Below are positions 24,036 through 33,029 of a stretch of DNA of 64,000 nucleotides, one piece after another. Location: NCBI RefSeq assembly GCF_001552215.1, contig NZ_BCQT01000018.1:186001-250000 (forward strand). The letters run 5' to 3'. How positions within the stretch are numbered: the stretch's first letter is position 1; every line of letters starts with the position of its first letter. The position numbers and the translations under genes were made by a program. The notes beneath the pieces were generated by a model that was not told the DNA's origin, did no database searches, and saw only the letters and a program-made list of their open reading frames with translations. The stretch is from Actinomadura macra NBRC 14102. Its GTDB lineage: Bacteria > Actinomycetota > Actinomycetes > Streptosporangiales > Streptosporangiaceae.

Positions 24036-25154
24036 ATGGGGACGCGGGTGCCGTACATGAACGTCCGCCTGGAAGGGCAGGACGTCACCGACTGGGTCAC
24101 CTCGGTCACCGTGACCGAGGACGACCGGCAGGCCGACAGCGTCACCATCGCGATCTCCGATCCCGCGCTCGTCTACGCCGACGGGCTGTTCGAGGGCAGC
24201 CTCGCCGAGGTGGACCTCGGGTACGCCGAGCCCGGCCAGCACGCCCTGCTGATCCGGGCCGTGATCACGAAGGTGGAGGTCGGCTATCCCGACAGCGGCG
24301 TGCCCGCCGTCTCGATCAAGGGCGAGGACAGGTCGATCGAGATGGGCCTGGTCGAGCGCAAGAAGGTGTGGCGCGGGCGGACCGTCACCGACATCGTCCG
24401 CGCGGTGGCCGGGCCGTACGGCTTCGCCCGGGTGGAGGCATCGCTCAGCCCCGACCCGACGGTCAGGAGCAAGCCGATCAACCAGGACGGCAAGACCGAC
24501 CTGGCCTTCCTCCAGGAGCTCGCGCAGACCTATCACGCCAAGTGCTTCGTCGAGCTGGACGAGTCCGACCAGGAGGTCCTGTACTTCATCCCCGAGCGCC
24601 GGGTGGTGACGCTGCGCCGCGCCGACACGCTGGTGCTGCGCTTCCGCGACGGGCCGGACAGCAACCTCGTGAGCTTCTCGCCGGTGTTCGACAGCGGCTA
24701 CATCGACCGGCTCAAGGAGGTCACCGACATTGACCGGCAGGGCCGGCAGGTGGGCTCCACACCGGCCGAGCCGGTCGACGTCGTGATCTGGGAGCTGGAC
24801 GAGGGCCGCCTCGCCCGGGTCGGCCCGCGGGACCGCGACCGGCTGCGGCTCCTCTACGCGCAGGGCGTGCGGCGCAAGCGCGAGCTCCAGCGGAAGCTGT
24901 CGGCCCGGCGCCCCGCGGTCGGCCTGGTGGTGCCCGACCAGGACGAGCTGGAGGCGACCGACGACTCGCTGGAGTCCCGCAGGCTCGGCATGTCGGCCTC
25001 CGGCAGCACCACCGGCACGATCTGGCTGCGCGCCAAGTCCACGGTCGTCGTGCGCGGGGTCAACGACCGGTTCAACGGCGAGTGGTACGTCTCCTCGGTC
25101 ACTCACAAGGTCGACGGCGGCGGCTACCGGACCGATTTCAAGTGCGTGAGGTGA
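24036..25154 (+). CDS. Baseplate hub protein (P2 gpD / gp27-like)
   Basis: 372 residues of the late-control D/gp27 hub fold. The N-terminal barrel holds VRLEGQDVTDWVTSVTVTED, then HALLIRAVITKVEV. Middle helices include DIVRAVAGPYGF and NQDGKTDLAFLQELAQTYHA, a segment highly conserved in gpD. The second barrel is at the C-terminus (GEWYVSSVTHKVDGGGYRTD). The hub forms the trimeric platform carrying the spike. Here hub and spike (next gene) are separate, as in phage P2/Mu, rather than fused as in VgrG. The ATG follows TAGGG. Confidence 0.87.
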   Translation: MGTRVPYMNVRLEGQDVTDWVTSVTVTEDDRQADSVTIAISDPALVYADGLFEGSLAEVDLGYAEPGQHALLIRAVITKVEVGYPDSGVPAVSIKGEDRSIEMGLVERKKVWRGRTVTDIVRAVAGPYGFARVEASLSPDPTVRSKPINQDGKTDLAFLQELAQTYHAKCFVELDESDQEVLYFIPERRVVTLRRADTLVLRFRDGPDSNLVSFSPVFDSGYIDRLKEVTDIDRQGRQVGSTPAEPVDVVIWELDEGRLARVGPRDRDRLRLLYAQGVRRKRELQRKLSARRPAVGLVVPDQDELEATDDSLESRRLGMSASGSTTGTIWLRAKSTVVVRGVNDRFNGEWYVSSVTHKVDGGGYRTDFKCVR

Positions 25155-25164
25155 GGGGATCACA

Positions 25165-25830
25165 ATGCCGGGGCAGTACTTCGGGAAATACACGGGGATC
25201 GTCAAGGACAACCGGGACGATGAGGGCCTTGGCCAGGTCAAGGTCTCCGTCCCGGCCATCTTCCCGCCGGACGAGCTGATGACCGCCCGTCCTGCCCTGC
25301 CGTACGGCTACTTCTTCGTGCCGGAGAACGAGGCCAAGGTCTGGGTCGAGTTCGAGGGCGGCGATCCGGGGCTGGTGCTGTGGACGGGTGTGCAGTACGT
25401 GCCGGGGGAGTGGCCTGCCGAGGCCAGGGCGAATCCGCCGCGGCGCCGCGTCGTCCGCTCGGCGGCCGGGCATGCGCTGCTGTTCGAGGACGCGGAGGGG
25501 GCCGAGAAGGTCCAGATCACCGAGGGCGCGCACGCGCACGACGTCACCTTCGACGCGTCCGGCATCACGCTGCGGGACGGTGTCAACGGCCACAGCATCA
25601 CCCTCGACGCGGGCGGGATCCGGCTGAGGACCGCCGGCGGCGCCGAGGTGGCGCTCACCGCGAGCGGGATCGTGGTGGACGCCGGTCCGGGCATCGCGGA
25701 GATGAAGGGTTCCCTGGTCAAGCTCGGTCCCGGCGCGGCACCGGTGATCCGGGTCGGTGACTCCGGGATCGGCAACCTGGGCGCCCCGGTGGTCATGTCG
25801 GTGACCACGAACTCGCAGGTGCTCGCGTGA
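25165..25830 (+). CDS. Baseplate spike protein (gpV/gp5-like)
   Basis: 221 residues. The N-terminal OB-fold (~5-95: YFGKYTGIVKDNRDDEGLGQ, then KVWVEFEGGDPGLVLWTGV) is that of gpV/VgrG spikes. The C-terminal ~100 residues are short regular strands (DVTFDASGITLRDG, HSITLDAGGIRLRTAGGAEV) expected to form a triple-stranded beta-helix needle. No PAAR-type tip domain follows on this protein or in a neighbouring gene. Confidence 0.87.
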   Translation: MPGQYFGKYTGIVKDNRDDEGLGQVKVSVPAIFPPDELMTARPALPYGYFFVPENEAKVWVEFEGGDPGLVLWTGVQYVPGEWPAEARANPPRRRVVRSAAGHALLFEDAEGAEKVQITEGAHAHDVTFDASGITLRDGVNGHSITLDAGGIRLRTAGGAEVALTASGIVVDAGPGIAEMKGSLVKLGPGAAPVIRVGDSGIGNLGAPVVMSVTTNSQVLA

Positions 25831-25840
25831 GGGGCGGGCG

Positions 25841-26206
25841 GTGACCGGCCGGTTGATGGGCCCGGCGTTCCCGTTCCGGATCGAGTCCGGCGGGGTCGCC
25901 CGGGCCGTCGACGACGACAAGGTCGAGGCCGACCTGCGGCACCTGCTGGCCGGGCGCGCGGGGGAGCGGGTCATGCTGCGCGACTACGGCACCGCGGTGC
26001 CCGCCCGCCTCCAGGAGCCCGGCTCCGCCTCGCTGGCGCCGCTGCTGCGCCGCGACATCGAGCGTGCGCTGGGCCGGTTCATGCCCGAGGTCCGGCTGAC
26101 CGCGCCCGTCCGGGTCGTCGTGAACGAGGAACGGCTGACCGTCGTGATCGAGTACGTGGTCCGGCCGTACGACGTCGTCCGGCGACTCGAACTGGGGCTC
26201 CCGTGA
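25841..26206 (+). CDS. gp25-family baseplate wedge protein (gpW/Afp9)
   Basis: 121 residues of the GPW/gp25 family, a wedge-sheath connector that nucleates sheath assembly. The conserved run is EADLRHLLAGRAGERVMLRD followed by YGTAVPARLQEP, equivalent to the 'I.tpkGeR..r.dfG' block, and the C-terminal strand pair is RLTVVIEYVV. Start GTG at 25841; an ATG five codons later is an alternative. The stop overlaps the next GTG by 4 nt. Confidence 0.88.
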   Translation: MTGRLMGPAFPFRIESGGVARAVDDDKVEADLRHLLAGRAGERVMLRDYGTAVPARLQEPGSASLAPLLRRDIERALGRFMPEVRLTAPVRVVVNEERLTVVIEYVVRPYDVVRRLELGLP

Positions 26207-27765
26207 GCGGCCCGATTCCGCCGTCCGCGCGGGCACCGGTCGACTACACCGGTATCGGGTACGACGCGCTGCGCGCCTCGATGCTGGAACTGGCCCGCCG
26301 CAAGCTGCCGGAGTGGACCGACCACAGCGAGGGCGACCTCGGGGTGCTGCTCATCGAGCTGTTCGCCTACGCCGCCGACCTCACCCTCTACTACCAGACC
26401 CGGATCGCCGCCAACCTGCTGCCGGAGACCTCCGACGAGCCGGAGGCGCTGGTGCAGCTGCTCCGGCTGATCGGGTACGAACTGGCGCCGCCCATGCCGG
26501 CCTCGGCCGATCTGGAGATCGCGTTCGACGCCGCCGTCGTCCCGCCCGTCACGCTCCCGGCCGGCACCGCGTTCACCGTCGCCGCGCCGGGCGGGCGCCA
26601 GTTGCGCTTCGAGACGCCGGGCGAGGTGATCGTGGAGCGGCTCCCCCCGCCCGGCGTGGACGGGCTGCGCCGCTTCTACCCGCTGCCGGTCGTGGAGGGC
26701 ACCACCGTCGTGGACGATCCGGTGGCCGTGTCGGACGGGCGGCCGAACCAGCTGTACCCGCTGCGCCGGGGGCCGGTGATCCGCGGTTCGATTTCGGTGG
26801 CGGTCACCGAGCCCGGCGGGACGACGTCCTGGACGGAGGTGCCCAGCCTGGCCGCGAGCACCCCGGTGGACCGGCACTATGTGAGCCGGCGCGATGCCGC
26901 GGGCGGCGCCGAGATCCGCTTCGGCGACGGGGTCAACGGGATGGTGCCGCCGCCCGCGGGCCCGACCAGCCCGGTGCTCATCACGGCCCGCTACCGGGTG
27001 GGCGGCGGACGGGTGGGCAACATCGGTGCGGGGCAGGCGTTCGTCCCGGCCGGGCAGCAGATCAAGCAGGCCGTGAACCCGCGGGCCGCGGCGGGCGGCG
27101 CGGAGGCCGAGGACCTGGAGCGTGCCCGCGCGCTCGCCCCGCGGCTGTACCGCAGCCAGGACCGCGCCGTCACGCTGGACGACCACGCCGACATCGCCCG
27201 GCTGGTGCCCGGCGTGGGCAAGGTCAAGCCCGTCTCGGCGAGCTGGAACGAGGTGGTGCTGCATGTCGCGCCGGCGGGGCAGGTCGCCCCGCCCTCCGAG
27301 ACCCTGGTCCGGGACGTCCTGGCCCATTTCGAGCGTTACCGGATGGCCACCGAGCTCGTCACCGTGGTCGGCCCGACCGAGGCCGACATCTACCTGGCGG
27401 CGCGCGTGTGGGCGCAGCCCTACTTCACCCGGTCGGCGGTGCAGCGGGCGGTCGAGGACGCGATCGGTGCGTACCTGGGCTTCGAGCAGGTCGCCTTCGG
27501 CCAGAAGATTTTTCTGAGCCGGATCTACGACCTGCTCCAGGATCTGGAGCAGGTCTCGTCGCTGACCGTGGTCAAGTTCGGCCGCGACCCCGCGCTGCCC
27601 GCCGACATCGTGGCGCACCCGCGGGTGGACGCCACCGGGATCATCGAGCTCGCGCCGCAGGAACTGCCCCGTCCCGGATACCGCGACAACCCGCCCGCCA
27701 CGTCCGGGTTCGACCTGTCCGGGCGGCCCACGATCGTCACGATCATCGAGGGTGGGGTTTCGTGA
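26203..27765 (+). CDS. Baseplate J/gp47-like wedge protein (gp6/Afp11)
   Basis: 520 residues. The N-terminal segment EWTDHSEGDLGVLLIELFAY, then LYYQTRIAANLLPETS, is the gp6/gpJ signature in which wedge dimers form the baseplate ring. The middle has FGDGVNGMVPPPAG and YRVGGGRVGNIGAG, the standard beta-rich insertion. The C-terminal third (LYRSQDRAVTLDDHADIARL, then FERYRMATELVTVVGPTEAD) is the gpJ end. It is close to Afp11/gp6 in length class for compact systems. GTG start and GTGA coupling on both sides. Confidence 0.9.
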   Translation: MSGPIPPSARAPVDYTGIGYDALRASMLELARRKLPEWTDHSEGDLGVLLIELFAYAADLTLYYQTRIAANLLPETSDEPEALVQLLRLIGYELAPPMPASADLEIAFDAAVVPPVTLPAGTAFTVAAPGGRQLRFETPGEVIVERLPPPGVDGLRRFYPLPVVEGTTVVDDPVAVSDGRPNQLYPLRRGPVIRGSISVAVTEPGGTTSWTEVPSLAASTPVDRHYVSRRDAAGGAEIRFGDGVNGMVPPPAGPTSPVLITARYRVGGGRVGNIGAGQAFVPAGQQIKQAVNPRAAAGGAEAEDLERARALAPRLYRSQDRAVTLDDHADIARLVPGVGKVKPVSASWNEVVLHVAPAGQVAPPSETLVRDVLAHFERYRMATELVTVVGPTEADIYLAARVWAQPYFTRSAVQRAVEDAIGAYLGFEQVAFGQKIFLSRIYDLLQDLEQVSSLTVVKFGRDPALPADIVAHPRVDATGIIELAPQELPRPGYRDNPPATSGFDLSGRPTIVTIIEGGVS

Positions 27766-30336
27766 GGACCGTGGCGGCCGTCCGCGCCACCCCCCATCTG
27801 GAGGGCGGCCGGATAGACCTGACCTGGTCCAACCCGCCCGCGGCCGACTTCGAAGGGCACCCGCCGCTGGCCGGCGTCCGGGTGGTGCGCCGCGAGCGCA
27901 CGTTCCCGCTCGACCCCGACGACGGGCAGGTGGTCTACGACGGCCCGGTCGTGGACCGCGTCTCCGACCCGGCCGTCCGGACGCTGGCCACGCACTACTA
28001 CACCGTCTTCACCCGCGACGCCGCATCGCCGCCGGCCTACCGCGCGGACGGCGCGTCGCGGGCCAGTTCCTTCGCCACCGCCGACCACGGCATCCCGGCC
28101 CGCCTCTACCGGATGCTGCCCGCCGCCCACCAGCGCGCGGACGTGCCCGCACCGGGCCAGCTGTTCCGCTTCCTGTCGGCCGCGGCGGCCCCGCTGAACC
28201 TGGCCCGCAGTACCGCCGAGGGGCTGCGGGCCCTGCACGACGTCGAGATCGCGCCGCCGGACTTCCTCGGCCCGCTGGCCCACTGGCTCGGCTGGGACCT
28301 GGACCGGACGCTGCCGGTGTCGGCGCAGCGCAACGAGATCGCCGCAGCCCCGTACCTGTACCGGGGCGTCGGCACCGTCCCCGCACTGCGGGCGATCGTC
28401 GTCCGCTACACCGGCTGGGACGTCCGGGTCGCCGAGATGGCCCAGTCGATCGTCCGGTCCGGCGACGCGCCCCGGCTCAACGTGTTCGCGCTGACCGGGC
28501 CGGACGTCGAGCCGGGACTGGTGACGCTGGAGGGCGCGCCGGGCGGCCGGCTGAGCGTCGTCGCGAGCGCGGGCGGCCGGTTGCGGCTCTTCTACGAGAC
28601 CGTCCCGCCGCGGGGGACCGGCCGGACGTTGCGCGCCAAGACCTTCCAGGGCGGCGCCTGGCACGACTCGATCCCGGTGCCGTCCGGTGGCGCGGCCACG
28701 CCGGCCGGCGCGCCCGCCGCGGCCGAACTGCCGGACGGCCGGATCTTTCTGGCCTGGCTCGACCGGCCGGAGAGCGCCGCCGCCCGGCTGCGGTTCTCCC
28801 TCGGCACCGTCCGGCAGCCGGCCCCGGCGCGGCTGCGCACGGGCCACACGGCACCGTTCGCGCTCTGGCCGGGGGCGCGGCTGGTGGTCCGGGTCGACGG
28901 CCGCCGGCAAGGAGTGATCTTCACGGCGGGCGATTTCGCCGACCCGTCCGTCGCGACGGCCGCCGAGGTGGCCGCGGTGCTGACCGCCCGGCTGGCCGGC
29001 GCCGTCGGCACCGCCGGGCCAGACGGGCGCGTCGTGCTCGCCACCGCGGCGGCCGGCGGCGACCGGCGCCTCGCGGTGGAGCCGGCCGCCTCGGACGCGG
29101 CCGGGGTGCTCGGCTGGACGGGCCCGGACGGCGTGGCGGTCGGCGACGGGGGCGACGGGGTCGACTGGACACCGCCGCTCGACGTCCCGGCTGTGCCGGC
29201 GGGCCGCGTCGCCGACCCGTACGCGGTGGTGGACGGCCCGTCCCACGTGCGGCTCTTCTGGTCCGCGCACGACGGGACGCGGTGGACGGTGGCGGCGGCA
29301 CGCTGGACCGGCGCCGGCTGGGACGCCCCGCAGGTGCTCGCCGACGGTGCCGGCGGCAACCGCGAGCCGACCGCGATCCGGGGTGCCGGGCGCGGGCGGC
29401 GGCGCGCTCTGGCTGCTCTGGTCGCGGATGCACAAGGTGGGCGACCCCGCGGACGTGCGGACGCTCGCCCGCCGGATCCTGGACCCGGCCACCGGGACCT
29501 GGGGACCGCAGACCGAGGTCACCCGCGTCCCGTCCGCGCCGAGGCGCTGCGCCGACCGGGAGCCGTCCGCGGTCGGTGTGGACGGCGGCACGGTGCGGGT
29601 CTACTTCCGGTCCGACCGCGCCGGCGGCACCGACCTCTGGTCGGTCGACGTCCCGGCGGCCGGTGGTGCGGTGCCCGACCCGGTCCCGGTGCTCACCGGT
29701 CCCGCCGCCGACCAGGCCCCGGTCGCGGTGCCGACCCCGGACGGTGCCGGAGCCGGCGCGCCCCGGGTGCTGTTCCGCAGCGACCGCGGCGTCGCGGTCG
29801 CCGGGCTCGCCGACCCGCCGTCCGACACCGGGACGCTGCGCCGGTTCGCCGGCGGCACCACCGTCGTGCTCGGCGACGCGGCCCGCGCCGGGCGGCGCCG
29901 CCAGTGGGACGACCAGCTCTGCTACACGCCGTGCAAGCCGCGGGCCGGCGACCGGCTGGACGACGCCGACCTCTACACCCGCGGCACCGTCGCGCTCTTC
30001 CTCAGCCCGCTGCTGCCCGACGCGCCGCTGTCGGCGCAGATCGAGGAGCGACTGCGGCCGCTACTGGAACGTTTCCTGCCGATCAACGTCCGGGCCGTGC
30101 TGGTGTTCGCGCCGCGCATCGACGTCGAGGCCCTCTACCCGCCGCGGGCGCCGATCCAGGAGAGCTTCCAGGACGTGCACCCGTTCGTGGAGCGGTACGC
30201 GGGCCCTGCCGGGACCACCGCGGCGGCACTGCCCGACTGGTCGTTCCTGCTGGCGACCACCGCCGGTCACGTGACGGCCGACCGGTCCGATCCCACCACC
30301 CTGCGGCGGCGGGCCTGGTACCCGCCGCCCCGCTGA
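27762..30336 (+). pseudogene. gpI-like tail/baseplate protein with apparent 1-base frameshift
   Basis: One gene split over two frames. From GTG 27762 it encodes an FN3-like start and a phage tail protein I (gpI/Afp12-like) core (~105-220: RLYRMLPAAHQ, then FLGPLAHWLGWDLDRTLP and YLYRGVGTVPALRAIVVRYT). A decoration module follows (~365-455), then a BNR/propeller-like region. At a GGGG run (29380-29383) sense passes to the next frame, which continues ALWLLWSRMHKVGDPADVRT to a conserved C-terminus (WDDQLCYTPCKPRAGDRLDD, FLSPLLPD) ending at 30336. Reading three Gs restores one ~857-residue protein. Without correction the first frame runs on to 30893 out of phase. Either a recent indel or a sequencing error. 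Confidence 0.7.
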
Positions 30337-30348
30337 CCTGGAGGCAGG

Positions 30349-30867
30349 ATGATCGCCGGCTACTACCGAGACGTGCTGCTGGACCGCGGCGGCGGCGTCG
30401 CCTGGGACGGCGGCGTGCGCAAGAACGTGATCGTCGCCGACTGCCGGCGGCTGCTGACGGGCTTCCTGCACGGGGCCGCCACCACGGCGGGCGGCATCAC
30501 CGGGCTCCAGGTCGGCAAGGGCGACCCGGCGTGGGACCAGCCGCCCGGGTCACCGCCGGCGACCGCGGCCCAGGCGGCGCTGGTCGACCGGCATCCGTTC
30601 ACCGTGCCGCGCAGGTCGTTGCAGATCGACTACCTCACCGGCTCGACGGTCACCGCGGCGCCGACGAACAGGCTGCAGATCGTGGCGACCCTCGGCCCCG
30701 GTGTGCCCGACTGGCCGGACGCCGACCACACCGACTCCACGTTGCGCGAGTTCGGCCTGGTCGGCGTGCTGGACGGCGCCACCGTCCTGATCGACTACGT
30801 GATCCATCCGGCGATCCCGCGGGATCCGGCGAGCACCCTCCAGCGCACCGTCTGGCTGGTCCTTTGA
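30349..30867 (+). CDS. CIS-associated fibre/baseplate protein of unknown family
   Basis: 172 residues, mostly beta-strand by pattern (YYRDVLLDRGGGVAWDGGV, then KNVIVADCRRLLTGFLHG and TVLIDYVIHPAIPRD). The segment GITGLQVGKGDPAWDQPP looks like the fold start of short tail-fibre-base or baseplate proteins in actinobacterial phage-like clusters, but I cannot assign a named family. CTGGAGGCAGG precedes the ATG. It lies between the gpI-like and the DUF6519-like fibre genes, so a role at the particle tip or in fibre attachment is likely. Confidence 0.6.
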   Translation: MIAGYYRDVLLDRGGGVAWDGGVRKNVIVADCRRLLTGFLHGAATTAGGITGLQVGKGDPAWDQPPGSPPATAAQAALVDRHPFTVPRRSLQIDYLTGSTVTAAPTNRLQIVATLGPGVPDWPDADHTDSTLREFGLVGVLDGATVLIDYVIHPAIPRDPASTLQRTVWLVL

Positions 30868-30883
30868 GCGGGGGGAGAGTCCC

Positions 30884-32773
30884 ATGGCAGTGATCTCGAC
30901 CGACACCTTCGACCCGCTGCGGCGCTATGTGCGGGTCAGGCTCCAGCAGGGCGTGCCGATCGTGGACGCCGACGTCAACGAGCGCGAGGACATCCAGAAG
31001 TTCGAGCTTCGGGCGTTCCTGAAGTGGTTCGTGGGCGACGGCGTGCCGGACGGCAACGACGGGTTCCGGATCGCCGGTACCGGCGCCGACAACGACTTCG
31101 AGATCCGGGCGGGGGTGACCGGCGCGGTGGATCCGCTGCGCCGGATCGGCCGGTGCCTGGTGGACGGCCTCGACGTGATGATCGACGCGACCGTCGCGTT
31201 CACCGCGCAGCGGCTGCACGAGTCGCGCGGCGCGGCGGCCGACGCCGAGGCCGCCCGGCTCGGCGTCCCCAAGATCACGGCGCTGCCCGGCGAGGGCGGG
31301 CGGGTGCTGGTCTACCTCGACGTCTGGGAGCGGCTGGTCACCCCGGCCGAGGATCCGAGCCTGGTCCACGGCGGCCTGGGCACCGAGAGTTGCGCCCGGA
31401 TGAAGCGCGAATGGGCGGTCCGGGTCCGGCGCGGCACCGCGCCGCCGGGAACGGGCGATCCCGACTTCATCGCCGGGCACTCCTACACGCCGCTGGCCTC
31501 GGTGGACCGGCGTCCGCGGGAGGCGGCCGTCAGCCCCGGCGACGTCACCGACCTGCGGCGCCGGCGACTGTTCGTCCCACCCGCCACACTGATCGAGGAC
31601 GTCCTCGGTACCCGGGCGGAGGAGTACCTCGCCGGCCGGGGCCGGCCGCCGATCAGCCTGCGGGAGGCGGTCAACGCGCTGCTGCGCGGCGCGTTGCCGA
31701 CCACGCCGGAGGCCGCGGTGGACAAGTCCACTGCGCTCGACGTCATAGGCCGCTCCTTCATCGCCGACACCACTGGCGGGCTCGTGGCGCTCTGGTACAG
31801 CGACCGGACCGCGGGCGTCGAGCAGGTGTTCGCCGCGCGGATGAGCCTCGCCGACACCTCCCGCGGTTTCACCTCGCCCCCGATTCAGGTGACGACCGGC
31901 ACCGCCCACTTCGCTCCCCATGCCGTGGGGCTGCCGAACGGCGACATCCTGGTGGCCTACCAGACCGGCATCGGCGCCAACGCCGACGTCATGATGCGGC
32001 GGGCACCGCTGGCCGGTCTGGCGGCGGCGTCCGAGATCAAGGTGGCCGACTCCGCCGGATCCGCCGAGGCCCGCCCTTTCGTGGCGGTCACCGGCGACCT
32101 GGCCACCGTCTTCCTCCACCTGGCCACCGCCACGGTGAACAAGTGGCAGTACCGGCGGTGGCGGTTGTCGACCGGAGAGTGGGTCGATTCGGCGGGCCCG
32201 GTCGCGCTGTCGGCGACCGCGAGCACCGCCGCGGAGATCTTCCACGCAGCCACAGGTCCGGCGGGCACGGTCTGGGCGGTATTCAAGGCGGACAGTGACC
32301 TGCGTGTCCTGCGATTCGAGCCCGGCTCTGGCGGCGTCTTCGACGAGAGCACCCTGGGCGCCGGCAACTTCGACCCGCAGCCCTTCCTGCTCACCACCCG
32401 GAGCGGCGAGGTGTGGGCGTTCTGGACGTCCGGCACTGGCCTGAAGGCCAGCCGTTTCCGGCCCGGGGGGTGGGAGGCGCAGCCGTTGCCCGGCACGACC
32501 ACGACCGACAAGAGTCCGTGCGCGGTGGAGGACGCCGACGGCGGGATCTGGCTGTTCTGGACGCGCGGGGGCGGCTCGGGAGATCTCAGAGCGATGCGCC
32601 GCGACCCGGCAGGCGGTACCTGGGGCGAGACTCGCGGTCTCACCGCCGCGGACGGTCACAACAACTCCGCGCACGCTCTCGTCGCGCCCGACGGCGCGAT
32701 CTGGGTCTTCTGGTCCATCGACCGCGAGGGGAACCCGGACATCTACTACAAGCGACTGGTCACGGTCGTGTAG
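30884..32773 (+). CDS. Fibre-like protein, DUF6519-type N-terminus plus propeller
   Basis: 629 residues. The N-terminal ~270 residues (RRYVRVRLQQGVPIVDADVN, then RVLVYLDVWERLVTPAEDPS) resemble DUF6519 proteins, which are found in CIS/phage-tail clusters and probably attach fibres. From ~280 on there are repeated 'x-G-x-(L/I)W-x-(F/V)W' blade strands (GGLVALWYSD, GTVWAVFKAD, GEVWAFWTSG, GGIWLFWTRG, GAIWVFWSID), a five-plus-bladed propeller similar to that of the gpI-like protein. It may bind surface sugars or proteins on the target. A GGGGGGAGAG tract precedes the ATG. Confidence 0.75.
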   Translation: MAVISTDTFDPLRRYVRVRLQQGVPIVDADVNEREDIQKFELRAFLKWFVGDGVPDGNDGFRIAGTGADNDFEIRAGVTGAVDPLRRIGRCLVDGLDVMIDATVAFTAQRLHESRGAAADAEAARLGVPKITALPGEGGRVLVYLDVWERLVTPAEDPSLVHGGLGTESCARMKREWAVRVRRGTAPPGTGDPDFIAGHSYTPLASVDRRPREAAVSPGDVTDLRRRRLFVPPATLIEDVLGTRAEEYLAGRGRPPISLREAVNALLRGALPTTPEAAVDKSTALDVIGRSFIADTTGGLVALWYSDRTAGVEQVFAARMSLADTSRGFTSPPIQVTTGTAHFAPHAVGLPNGDILVAYQTGIGANADVMMRRAPLAGLAAASEIKVADSAGSAEARPFVAVTGDLATVFLHLATATVNKWQYRRWRLSTGEWVDSAGPVALSATASTAAEIFHAATGPAGTVWAVFKADSDLRVLRFEPGSGGVFDESTLGAGNFDPQPFLLTTRSGEVWAFWTSGTGLKASRFRPGGWEAQPLPGTTTTDKSPCAVEDADGGIWLFWTRGGGSGDLRAMRRDPAGGTWGETRGLTAADGHNNSAHALVAPDGAIWVFWSIDREGNPDIYYKRLVTVV

Positions 32774-32781
32774 GGGTTGCG

Positions 32782-33027
32782 ATGTTCACTCCGAAGATAG
32801 CTCCGCCAGGCCTCGGCTCCCCGGGCTACGCGGTCACCGGTTCGCTGGGGCTCGTCGCCGACCTCCTGCTGGACGTCACGACCGTCGCACCGCCCACCGT
32901 CGGTCTGCGCTACCCGGCCGGGGCGGTCGTCACGGTCACGCTCGAATCCGCGGCGTCCGCGGTCATGACCGAGCCCACCGTCCGCCGCGGCACGATCCGG
33001 CGTGTCCGCGCCGGCGACCGGAGGTGA
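32782..33027 (+). CDS. Small hypothetical CIS-operon protein
   Basis: 81 residues starting MFTPKIAPPGLGSPGYAVTG, with one hydrophobic stretch (~20-32) and a basic C-terminus (RRGTIRRVRAGDRR). Spacing (8 nt after the previous stop, 2 nt before the next ATG) supports co-transcription. The ribosome-binding site is weak. No family recognised. Confidence 0.5.
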   Translation: MFTPKIAPPGLGSPGYAVTGSLGLVADLLLDVTTVAPPTVGLRYPAGAVVTVTLESAASAVMTEPTVRRGTIRRVRAGDRR

Positions 33028-33029
33028 CC

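Noticed and set aside
26313..30893. A single 1526-residue open frame across the gpJ and gpI genes
   Set aside because: Its first part is an out-of-phase reading of the gpJ gene and its last part runs out of phase past 29380; only the middle (27762 to ~29380) carries conserved protein sense.
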